35,196 bases of DNA, from the NCBI GenBank assembly GCA_963841815.1, contig CAWJEE010000022.1, positions 1-35,196 on the forward strand, read 5' to 3'. Made by a program: the position numbers and the translations under genes. Origin of the DNA: JAOUJD01 sp963841815. Lineage in GTDB: Bacteria > Pseudomonadota > Gammaproteobacteria > Burkholderiales > Burkholderiaceae_F. The notes under the pieces are model-generated. The model worked only from the letters and a program-made list of their open reading frames with translations. It did not search any database and was not told the origin of the DNA. Shown here piece after piece: positions 26,558 to 34,206 of the stretch (its first letter is position 1; each line of letters begins with the position of its first letter).

Positions 26558-27769
26558 ATGCCGTCGCCTGCTCCGATCCCGCGCGTGATCGCGCATCTCG
26601 ACATGGACGCCTTCTACGCGTCGGTCGAGTTGCTGCGTTATCCGGAACTGCGCGGCCAGCCGGTCGTGATCGGCGGCGGCGCGCGGCACCAGCCCGTGTG
26701 GGAAGCCGATCCGGCGACGGGCGAGCAGCACCGCCGGTTCGCGCGGCTCGGCGACTACGCGGGCCGCGGCGTCATCACCACCGCGACCTACGAAGCACGC
26801 GCGCTCGGCGTCAACTCGGCGATGGGATTGATGAAGGCCGCGGCGAAGGCGCCCGACGCCGTGCTTCTGCCGGTCGACTTCGACGAGTACCGCAAGTACT
26901 CGCGGCTCTTCAAGGCCGCCGTGCGCGCGCTCGCGCCGCAGGTGGAAGATCGCGGCATCGACGAGATCTTCATCGACCTGACCGACGTGATCGCGGCGCG
27001 CCTCGGCCCGGACGTCGATCCGGTCGAAGCGAACGCCGAGGCCTGGTGGTGCGCGCGCGACGTCGGTCGCGAGCTGAAGCAGGCGGTGCTCGACGCGACC
27101 GGGCTCAGCTGCTCGGTCGGCCTCGCGCCCAACAAGCTCGTCGCGAAGATCGCCTCCGAGCTCGACAAGCCGGACGGCCTGACCGTGGTCACGGAGCACG
27201 ACGTGGCGACCCGCCTGTCGCCGTTGTCGGTGCGCCGGCTGAACGGCGTCGGCCCGAAGTCGGCCGCGAAGCTCGCCCGCCTCGGCATCGCCACCATCGG
27301 CGAACTCGCCGACAGCGACCCGGCGTGGCTGCGGCAGCACTTCGGCGCGAGCTACGGCGCGTGGCTGTTCGCCGCGGCACGCGGGCAGGACGATCGTCCG
27401 GTCGTGACCGAGAGCGAGCCGAAGTCGATCAGCCGCGAGACCACCTTCGAGCGCGACCTGCATGCCGTGCGCGACCGGCGGCAGCTTTCGGCGATCTTCA
27501 CCGAACTGTGCGTCGACGTGTCGAACGACCTCCGGCGCAAGCGCTACGTCGGCCGGACGATCGGCATCAAGCTGCGTTTCGACGATTTCCGCACGGTGAC
27601 GCGCGACCAGACGATCGCGGCGCCAACCGACGATGCCGCCGCGATCCGCCGCGCCGCCGGCGAGTGCCTGAAGCGCGTCGACCTGGCGCGCCGCATCCGC
27701 CTGCTCGGCGTGCGCGTCGGCAGCCTGTCGCCGAGGGTCGACGATGAAGAGGCGCTGAAGCCCGCCTAA
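26558..27769 (+). CDS. dinB: DNA polymerase IV (Y-family, DinB)
   Basis: Error-prone translesion polymerase, 403 residues. Metal-binding acidic residues are D15/D17 (HLDMDAFYASVE) and D135/E136 (RGIDEIFIDL). The fingers are in TTATYEARALGV, the thumb helix-hairpin-helix is LNGVGPKSAAKLARLGI, and the little finger has SRETTFERDL and IGIKLRFDDFRTVTR. Between residues 41 and 69 there is an inserted stretch rich in charged residues (ADPATGEQHRRFARLGDYAG); I believe it recurs in related betaproteobacterial DinB. No QLxLF-type clamp-binding motif is visible at the C-terminus (DDEEALKPA). TACACT lies nine bases before the ATG and no LexA box was found by eye. Confidence 0.93.
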   Translation: MPSPAPIPRVIAHLDMDAFYASVELLRYPELRGQPVVIGGGARHQPVWEADPATGEQHRRFARLGDYAGRGVITTATYEARALGVNSAMGLMKAAAKAPDAVLLPVDFDEYRKYSRLFKAAVRALAPQVEDRGIDEIFIDLTDVIAARLGPDVDPVEANAEAWWCARDVGRELKQAVLDATGLSCSVGLAPNKLVAKIASELDKPDGLTVVTEHDVATRLSPLSVRRLNGVGPKSAAKLARLGIATIGELADSDPAWLRQHFGASYGAWLFAAARGQDDRPVVTESEPKSISRETTFERDLHAVRDRRQLSAIFTELCVDVSNDLRRKRYVGRTIGIKLRFDDFRTVTRDQTIAAPTDDAAAIRRAAGECLKRVDLARRIRLLGVRVGSLSPRVDDEEALKPA

Positions 27770-29200
27770 CGCGTTCGCGTTCGCGCGCGCCGGCCGCATG
27801 CCCCAGGCCACCGCGATCGCGAGCAGCGTCAACGCGCCGAGCAGCACGAACGCCTCGTGGAAGGCCGCCGCGACATCGCGGCCCTGCACGTTCAGCCGCC
27901 ACTCGAGGAACACTCCGATCAGTCCGACCCCGCTCGCACCGCCCAGCTGGCGCAGCAGGTTGACCAGGCTGGTGCCCTGCGCGATCAGCCCGGGGGCGAC
28001 GCCCTCCATCGCGGCGAGGTTGAGCGACGGCAGGACGCAGCCCAGCCCCACGCGCCCGAGGATCGCGAGCGCGACGATCGCCGTCAGGCCGGCGCCGATG
28101 CCGACGAAGATCATGGCGACGAACGACACCGACAGCAGCGCGAGGCCGACGACGACGTAGATCCAGCGGTTGGCCGGCGTGGCCGCCCGCCCGACGAGCG
28201 GGATCACGACCGCGAGCACGATGCCCGCCGGCAGCAGCACCGCGCCCGCCTGCGACGGCGGCAACGCGAGCGCCATCTGCATGAACACCGGCAGCAGGTA
28301 CGTCGAGCCGAACAGCGCCGATCCATAGACGAACGCGACGATCGCGCCGCGCGCGAACGCCGGGTGCGTGAAGAGCTCGAGCCGGATCAGCGGCTGCGCC
28401 GTCCGCTTCTGGTGCGCGACGAACACCGCGAGGACGACGACGCTGCACCCCATCAGCGCCACGCCGGTCATCCGCTGCGCGCCCTCCAGCATCGACAGGC
28501 CGTTGAGGCCGAGCAGGATCGCGACGGCGACGAGGACGAGCCCAACGACGTCGAGCCGCGTCCCCTCGGCGTTGACCTCCCCGCCGCCCGGAGCGCTGTG
28601 CGGCAGCAGCCGCGCCGCCAGCGGCAGCGCGAGCAGGCAGAACGGCGACGCGACGAAGAAGATCGAGCGCCAGCCGAACCACTCGACCAGCACGCCGCCG
28701 ATGCTCGGGCCGAGCGCGGGGGCGAGCACGACGCCCGCGCCGAACAGGCCCATCGCCTTGCCCTGCTCGTCGGGGTGGAAGCCCCGCAGGATGATGATCG
28801 CGGGGATCGGCTGCAGGATGCCGGCGGCAAGGCCTTCCGTCACTCGCATCGCCAGCACCAGCGTGTACTCGTTCGCCATCCCGCCGGCGATGCTGCCTGC
28901 CAGCAGCAGCAGGATCGCGACGATGTAAGTGCGGCGATAACCGAAGCGGTTGAGCAGCCACGGCGTCACCGGCATCGAGACCGTCATCGCGGCCATGAAG
29001 CCCGCCGACAGCCACTGCGCTTGCGACTGGCCGAGCGCGAACTGGAGGCTCATGTCGGGCACGGCGACGTTGACGATCGTCGACGCCATGATCGACGCCA
29101 TCGTCCCCATCATCACCGTGAGCAACACGTACCAGCGGTAGCGCGGGCCGTAGCGCGCACGCAGCGCGGCGAGCGATGCCGTGGCAGGAGGATCGGTCAC
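27766..29200 (-). CDS. DHA2-type MFS multidrug efflux permease (frame break near the end)
   Basis: About 478 residues of the EmrB/QacA branch of the major facilitator superfamily. Marks are RWYVLLTVMMGTMASIMAST (helix 1), VAVPDMSLQF, SQAQWLSAGFMAAMTVSMP, the motif-A-like loop NRFGYRRTYI, and motif C GAGVVLAPALGPSIGGVLVE. A long loop (GEVNAEGTRLDVVGL) and seven or more further helices follow. As written the frame has no stop until 26450, passing antisense through dinB. Removing one base within 27770-27800 gives a TAG at 27768-27766 that overlaps the dinB stop, which is the likely true end. Start GTG at 29200 (then TDPPATASLAALR) fits homology best but lacks a strong ribosome site. Confidence 0.87.
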
Positions 29201-29255
29201 CCGCCGAGCGTGCTGGAAATTCCTGCCGCGGACAAGCGGCCTCGATACCCGGCGA

Positions 29256-29441
29256 GTTGGAGTCCCGCAGCGCCGGGCTACGGAGGCGGTCGGCGCTGCG
29301 CGCCGACTTCCTGCGCTGCTCGACGAGGCCGGCGGCCAGCGAGAGCCAACACGGCACTCGCTGGCCGAATGTCCCGCCGCGACGCCGGGCCTCGCCTGCG
29401 CTGCTCGGCGCCTCCGAAGCCCGGCGCCGCGGGACTCCAAC
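29256..29441. repeat. Inverted repeat with 32-base arms
   Basis: Arms at 29256-29287 and 29410-29441 are reverse complements at 30 of 32 positions (arm begins GTTGGAGTCCCGC, ends CGGAGGC), separated by 122 bases. The match weakens just outside. The enclosed DNA contains an eight-base-pair hairpin (29289-29307, GTCGGCGC-TGC-GCGCCGAC) and a perfect ten-base inverted pair (29334-29343 and 29357-29366, GGCCAGCGAG/CTCGCTGGCC). Such arms could form a large cruciform or RNA stem. Confidence 0.8.
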
Positions 29442-29685
29442 TCACGACGAAGCTCTTTCCCGAGTTCGGCCAGACTCGCCGCTTCATGCGCGGCAGGCGG
29501 GGTGGGGCGGGCGCGGCTTTGTGCGGCGGCGAGCAGCGCAGCCGAGGGCCGGGCGCGCGCAGCGCGCCTCGTCCTCTAACTTGCGGCGCCCTGTTCGAGC
29601 GGCGCGCGCGGAGCGCGCAGAGCGAGTTGCGCCGCACGGCCCTCGGTGAGCAGCACAGCGAAGTCGGCGCGTAGCGCTGACCGCC
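29285..29685. repeat. Second inverted repeat pair with 37-38-base arms
   Basis: The minus strand of 29285-29321 and the plus strand of 29648-29685 agree at 34 of 38 aligned columns (one gap, three substitutions). Each arm is GAGCAGC(G/A)CAG followed by a GC-rich hairpin ending GACCGCC. The pair brackets most of the cluster, and its left arm overlaps the end of the 32-base arm. Confidence 0.75.
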
Positions 29686-29725
29686 GCACCCGCCGCGTCC
29701 GCCCCATCCCGCCTGCCGCGCGACG

Positions 29726-30814
29726 CTAGCGAGTCGCCAGCACCGGCGGCACGCCGCGATGGAACCACAGCAGCGACAGCAGCGCCCCCAGGAGCAGCAG
29801 GGCCGCCGCGCCGCCGACGAAGAGCGCGCCGATCTCGGTCTCGCGGGTCTCCATCGCGATGCGCGCGTTCAGCGTCTCGTAGACCTTGCGCAGGTCGGCC
29901 GCGGTGCCGGCGTGGAAGTACTCGCCGCCGGTCATCTTGGCGATGCTCTTCAACGTCTCCTCGTCGAGGCGCACGTAGAACGAGTAGCCCTCGAACTCGA
30001 TCGAGGCGCCCTCGCGCGTGCCGAAGCCCACGGTGTAGACGCGCACGCCGCGGTCGGCGGTCATCTTCGCGATGTCGAGCGGATCCGGTCCGGTCGTGCG
30101 GCGGCCGTCGGACAGCAGGATGATCACGCCGCCGGTGTAGCTGCCGGGCTTCACCGGCTCCTTCTTCGAGGCACCCGCCTTCGCGGGATCCAGCGCCTTC
30201 CGGCGGTCGAGCGGCGCCGGCCGCGGGCCCGAGCTGAAGCGCGGGTCGAACAACGCCGCCTCCAGGTCGAAGGCCTCGTCGGGGAACAGCATCGCCAGCG
30301 CGAGCAGCAGGCCGCTGCCGGTGGCGGTGGCGCGCTGCAACTGGAAGCGGTCGATCGCGGCGAGCATGTCGTCGCGGCTCTCGGTGGGCGTCTGCACGAC
30401 GGCCGCCGTGCCGGCGAACGACACGATGCCGAGCCGGACGTTCTTCGGCAGTTCCTGGATGAACGACCGGGCCGCGGCCTGCGCGGCCTCGAGGCGATTC
30501 GGCTCGACGTCGGTGGCCTGCATGCTGCGCGACACGTCCATCGCCAGCGCGATCGTCATGTACTGCGACGGCAACGTGACGGTCGCGGCGGGGCGCGCGG
30601 CGGCGACGATGGCCGCGACCAGGCCCAGCAGCACCAGCGCGGGCGGCACGTGGCGGCGAATGCGCTGCCCGGCGCCGATCGAGTCGCGCACCAGCGTCAG
30701 GCTCGCATAGCGGACGGCCGCGTTCTTGCGCCGCCGCAGCATCAGGACGTAGGCGGCGACCAGCGCGGGAGCCAGCAACAGGAGCCAGAGCACGTCGGGC
30801 CACAGGAACCGCAT
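29726..30814 (-). CDS. BatA-like membrane protein with von Willebrand factor A domain
   Basis: 362 residues: two N-terminal membrane helices (about 8-26 and 57-72), a VWA domain, and a C-terminal membrane helix (LFVGGAAALLLLGALLSLLW). The metal-binding site is DVSRS (D93, S95, S97), with TATGSGLLLA and ILLSDGRRTTG as later MIDAS positions. Such proteins act with MoxR ATPases and DUF58 proteins in envelope-linked complexes whose task is poorly known. It is a paralogue of the VWA gene at 34207 (shared FLWPxxLWLLL start, VRLYTVG-type end) but lies alone on the other strand. Start ATG 30814 has GGGAG five bases upstream; a TTG at 30826 is possible. The frame is intact. Confidence 0.87.
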   Translation of the reverse strand: MRFLWPDVLWLLLLAPALVAAYVLMLRRRKNAAVRYASLTLVRDSIGAGQRIRRHVPPALVLLGLVAAIVAAARPAATVTLPSQYMTIALAMDVSRSMQATDVEPNRLEAAQAAARSFIQELPKNVRLGIVSFAGTAAVVQTPTESRDDMLAAIDRFQLQRATATGSGLLLALAMLFPDEAFDLEAALFDPRFSSGPRPAPLDRRKALDPAKAGASKKEPVKPGSYTGGVIILLSDGRRTTGPDPLDIAKMTADRGVRVYTVGFGTREGASIEFEGYSFYVRLDEETLKSIAKMTGGEYFHAGTAADLRKVYETLNARIAMETRETEIGALFVGGAAALLLLGALLSLLWFHRGVPPVLATR

Positions 30815-31132
30815 CGGGACTCCCAACTCCTCGTGTCGAACCTTTCGGCGAAGCGCGGGACCAAGCTGAGACGGACCGGCGCGCGGCGAGCCACTCTAGC
30901 ACCGCATGCGCCCGCGGCTGCCGCATCGAAGACCAACGGCGCGAGGCACAGAACCGGTGCAACACCGTGTGACGTTCATCGGCAGGGATCGTTCGGCCGG
31001 AAAGACCGCGCCCCGCGCGTGGGGTACGCGCTCCGCCGGCGCGCACCGACCAGCGGACGGCGACGCCATGACCGCGCGCGGCACCCGTGCTACTTTTGCC
31101 CGGACTCGAGGGGGCGCGTCAATGGAGTTCCG
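30815..31132. other. Divergent control region between the VWA and protease genes
   Basis: 318 bases with no supported gene. It holds the first copy of the 13-base motif CTACTTTTGCCCG (31090-31102), the ribosome site GGAG of the protease gene, and a small dyad CGGTG-CAA-CACCG near 30955-30970. No sigma-70 promoter of good quality was recognised by eye. Confidence 0.5.
31090..31102 (+). promoter_or_regulatory. 13-base repeated motif, copy 1 (before the protease gene)
   Basis: CTACTTTTGCCCG, identical to 32108-32120. It ends 30 bases before the protease ATG. An AT-rich 13-mer repeated exactly within 1 kb of GC-rich DNA, each time in front of a gene on the same strand, suggests a shared promoter or operator element. 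Confidence 0.45.
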
Positions 31133-32088
31133 ATGAAGAAGCCCGCGCTCTACAGCAGCGCAAGTCGGGCCCGCAAGACGGGACCCGCGGCTTCGCGCCA
31201 ATCTCCCGCCGGCCACCGAGGGTCCGAGCGTGCCGGCGTCGTCCGGGCCGCCGACCGCGCCAGCGTCCGCGCCCGGGCCCGTCGCCGCGCGCCGGCTTCC
31301 TGAAACGCCACGATCGCGCCGTCGTCTTCGTCGTCGGTGTCGCGTTCGCGCTCGGCCTGCTCGCCGCGCGCGACATGATGCGTCCGGCCCCGTCCGCACT
31401 GACGCAGGAGGACATCGACGACGCCGTCCTGTACACGATGGAGAACAAGACGCTGCCGTCGCGGGCCACCAAGGCCGCCGACGCGGTGATGAACTCGGTG
31501 GTGCGTGTGCGCGGCTACGACGAGTTCGACGAGCCCGGCGGCGACGAGCAGATGCAGGGCGTGGGCAGCGGCGTGGTCATCGTCGACAACGGGACGATCC
31601 TGACCAACCTGCACGTCGTGTCCGGCGCGAAGCGCGTCACCGTGACGTTCTTCGACGGCAGCGAGTCGGACGTCGAACTGCTGAAAACCTACCCCGAGAA
31701 CGACCTCGCCGTGATCCGCGCGAAGAAGATCCCGGACGACCTCGAAGCGGCCACGCTCGGATCGACGTCGAACCTCCGGCCGGGAGACGAAGTGGTCGCG
31801 ATCGGCTTTCCGTTCGGCATCGGTCCCTCGACTTCGGCCGGCGTGGTCTCCGGCCTCGACCGCAGCTTCCGTTCGCCGCAGGGCAAGCAGGTGATGACCG
31901 GCCTGATCCAGTTCGACGCCGCGGTGAATCCCGGCAACTCGGGCGGTCCGCTGATCTCGATGGACGGCGAAGTGGTCGGCATCGTGACCGCGCTGCTGAA
32001 CCCGACGCCGGCGCGCACCTTCATCGGCATCGGCTTCGCGGCCACCATCGAAAGCGCCGGCTCGGCCGTGGGAATACCACCGTTCTGA
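31133..32088 (+). CDS. Membrane-anchored trypsin-like serine protease, S1C (Deg-like) without PDZ (two frame breaks)
   Basis: 317 residues once joined. A basic N-terminus and Pro/Ala-rich linker lead to one membrane helix (about 61-78, AVVFVVGVAFALGLLAA) and a periplasmic protease domain. The catalytic triad is H160 (LTNLHVVSG), D190 (YPENDLAVI) and S269 (NPGNSGGPLI). The protein stops right after the domain (AGSAVGIPPF), so there is no PDZ domain, unlike DegP/DegS. The N-terminal frame breaks near 31214 and 31294, each repaired by removing one C (SRNLPPATEGPS and AARRFLKRHD). With both removed the length is exactly 318 codons. ATG 31133 has GGAG upstream. It stands before the MoxR operon and is divergent from a VWA gene, hinting at a joint envelope role. 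Confidence 0.85.
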
Positions 32089-32107
32089 GGCGGGCGAACG
32101 TAGAACC

Positions 32108-32120
32108 CTACTTTTGCCCG
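32108..32120 (+). promoter_or_regulatory. 13-base repeated motif, copy 2 (before moxR)
   Basis: Exact copy of 31090-31102, lying 19 bases after the protease stop and 62 bases before the moxR ATG, just upstream of a strong hairpin. Confidence 0.45.
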
Positions 32121-32128
32121 ATTGGACG

Positions 32129-32160
32129 GAGGAATCGCTGGCGAGGCCAGTCGATTCCTC
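32129..32160 (+). terminator. Strong hairpin between protease and moxR genes
   Basis: Arms GAGGAATCG CTGGC and GCCAG T CGATTCCTC close over the loop GAG: 14 base pairs with one bulged T. No T-run follows (AGGCAACTAC), so it may be a processing or attenuation structure, or a poor terminator, rather than a classical one. It would sit in the 5' leader of a transcript begun at the 13-base motif. Confidence 0.45.
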
Positions 32161-32182
32161 AGGCAACTACGGAAAGAGCACG

Positions 32183-33193
32183 ATGGACGAGCCGACACCG
32201 CAAGGCCACCGGCGAACTGATGCAGCGCGTGCTCTACGAGGTCAAGCGCGTCGTCGTCGGGCAGGACCACTTTCTCGAGCGCGTGCTGGTCGCGATCCTC
32301 GCGCAGGGCCACCTGCTCGTCGAAGGCGTGCCGGGCCTCGCGAAGACGCTGACCGTCAACACGCTGGCGAAGACGATCCGCGGCACGTTCAAGCGCATCC
32401 AGTTCACGCCCGACCTGCTGCCGGCGGACCTGGTCGGCACCCGCATGTACAACCAGAAGTCGGGCGAGTTCTCGACGGTGCTCGGGCCGGTGTTCGCCAA
32501 CCTGCTGCTCGCCGACGAGATCAACCGCGCGCCGGCCAAGGTGCAGAGCGCGCTGCTCGAGGTGATGCAGGAGCGCCAGGTCACGATCGCGGGCGAGACG
32601 CACAAGGTGCCCGCGCCGTTCCTCGTGATGGCGACGCAGAACCCGATCGAGACCGAGGGCACGTACCCGCTGCCCGAAGCGCAGGTCGACCGCTTCATGA
32701 TGAAGGTGGTGGTCGACTACCCGAACGAGGAAGAGGAGTTCGTGATCGTCGAGCGCGTCACCGGCGCGGCGACGACCGTCAACGGCGTGTGCACGCACCG
32801 AGCAGCTGCTGCAGCTGCAGCAGGAGTGCCGCAAGATCTACGTCGATCCGGCGCTGATGCAGTACGCGGTGAAGCTGGTGGCGGCGACGCGGCGTCCCGA
32901 GCAGTACGGCCTCAAGGAGCTCGCGCCGTACATCACGTTCGGCGCCAGCCCGCGCGCGACGATCAACATGATCGAGGGCGCGCCGCGCGCTGGCCTTCCT
33001 GCGCGGCCGCGACTTCGTGCTGCCCGAAGACGTGATCGACCTCGTGCCCGACGTGCTGCGCCACCGCCTCGTGCTCAGCTACGAAGCGCTGTCGGACGGC
33101 CAGACCGCCGACGCGATCGTCATGCGGGTGCTGAAGGCGGTGCAGGCTCCCGAGAAGCCGCTGGAAACCCATGTTCGGGTGGCTACGGCCTAA
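32183..33193 (+). CDS. MoxR-family AAA+ ATPase (three frame breaks)
   Basis: About 336 residues. Walker A is GVPGLAKTLTVNTLA, Walker B is LLADEINRAPAKVQSALLEV, then MATQNPIETEGTYPLPEAQ and sensor-2 region ASPRATINMIEGARAL. MoxR ATPases are chaperone-like and usually act with VWA-domain partners, as encoded here. One-base insertions break the frame near 32197 (MDEPTRKATGELM), 32801 (EQLLQLQQECRKIY) and 32985 (GARALAFLRGRDF); with three removed the stop TAA at 33193 is in frame. It overlaps the DUF58 start by 23 bases, supporting an operon. ATG 32183 has a GGAAAGAG ribosome site. Confidence 0.92.
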
Positions 33194-34195
33194 GGCGGCG
33201 TCGGCCGCGACGATCGCGGACGACGTCCAGGCCGCCAACGAGCCGGCCAGCTCGGTCGATCCCGACCGGCTGCTGCGCCGGCTCGAGTGGACCGTGCTGC
33301 GCCGTCTCGACGGCGTGCTGCAGGGCGACTACCGCACGCTGTTCCGCGGCTTCGGCCTCGACCTCGCCGACCTGCGCGAGTACCAGCTGAACGACGACGT
33401 GCGCTACATGGACTGGAACGTCACCGCGCGGCTGCAGGTCCCGCACGTGCGCGAGTTCCAGGAAGACCGCGAGGTCGCCGCCTGGTTCGTGCTCGACCTG
33501 TCGCGGCTCGGTCGACTTCGGTTCGCAGCAGGTGCGCAAGCGCGCGCTGGCGAGCGAGCTCGTCGCGGTGCTGGCGCGCCTGTTCACGCGCTACGGCAAC
33601 CGGGTCGGCGCGGTGCTGCACTCGGAGCACGCCAGCGAAGTGGTCCCGGCGCGCAGCGGGCGCCGGCACGTGCTGCACATCCTCGACCGCATGGCGAAGC
33701 TGGGCGAGCGCAGCGCGGCTGCCCTCGCCAACCGGCATCGGCCGCGATCACCGACCTCGCCGAACTCCTCGCGACCGCGCGTCCCGTCATCAAGCGCCGC
33801 TCGGTGCTGTTCGTCGTGTCCGACTTCATCAGCACGCCGGGCTGGTCGCGCCGGCTGGCGCGACCTCGCGCGCCGCCACGACATCGTCGCGGTGCGACTG
33901 ACCGACCCGATGGAGCGCGAGCTGCCGGACATCGGCCTGGTCGTGATGCAGGACGCCGAGACGGGCGAGCAACTGCTCGTCGACACGCACGACAAGGCAT
34001 TCCGCCGACGCTTCGCGCGGGCCGCGGAGAAGCGGGACGAGGAACTGCGCGCCGCGCTGGCCGACGCCGCGGTCGACTGCCTCGAACTCGCGACCGACGA
34101 GCCGCTCGACGAGGCGCTGCTGCGCTTCACGCAGCTGCGCAAGCGCCGCAGCCAGCTCGCGGCCGGCGCGGTGCCGCGGCACCTCGCGGACCTGA
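33171..34195 (+). CDS. DUF58-domain protein (several frame breaks; end uncertain)
   Basis: Middle gene of the MoxR-DUF58-VWA operon. Recognisable parts are LEWTVLRRLDGVLQGDYRT, DLREYQLNDDVRYMDWNVTA with the DUF58 core RxY...DDxRxxDWxxTA, and HVREFQEDREVAAWFVLDLS. The VWA-like part follows (VLFVVSDFISTPGW, HDIVAVRLTDPMERELPDIG). The frame breaks near 33503 (corrected LDLSGSVDFGSQQVRKR), near 33718 and 33740 (LPSPTG then ASAAITDLAELLATA), and near 33862. A further break before 34193 would reach the TGA at 34195; otherwise the frame reads into the next gene. Length about 340 residues. These proteins are thought to help MoxR/VWA complexes; the function is not established. Confidence 0.85.
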
Positions 34196-34206
34196 AGGCC
34201 AGGGCG

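Larger units (their letters stand above)
29201..29725. repeat. Gene-free cluster of nested inverted repeats
   Basis: 525 bases between the MFS start and the VWA stop with no supported gene; the open frames here are Arg/Ala/Pro-rich shadows. The segment is built from repeated modules on both strands. The 11-mer GAGCAGC(G/A)CAG occurs four times: minus at 29311-29321 and 29396-29406, plus at 29531-29541 and 29648-29658. Perfect 10-base arms CCGAGGGCCG/CGGCCCTCGG lie at 29542-29551 and 29637-29646. Two longer inverted pairs are listed separately. This is the pattern of a REP/BIME-like or small non-autonomous repeat family. It is not a CRISPR array (no regular spacers). Confidence 0.7.

Noticed and set aside
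26450..29440. 996-codon frame that would fuse the MFS permease to a 440-residue C-terminal extension
   Set aside because: The extension is antisense to dinB and lacks protein-like character. One base removed near 27780 gives a normal MFS end overlapping the dinB stop.
29201..29725. CRISPR array or coding gene in the repeat-rich gap
   Set aside because: Repeats are inverted, unequal and irregularly spaced, with no constant spacer length. The open frames have no recognisable domain.
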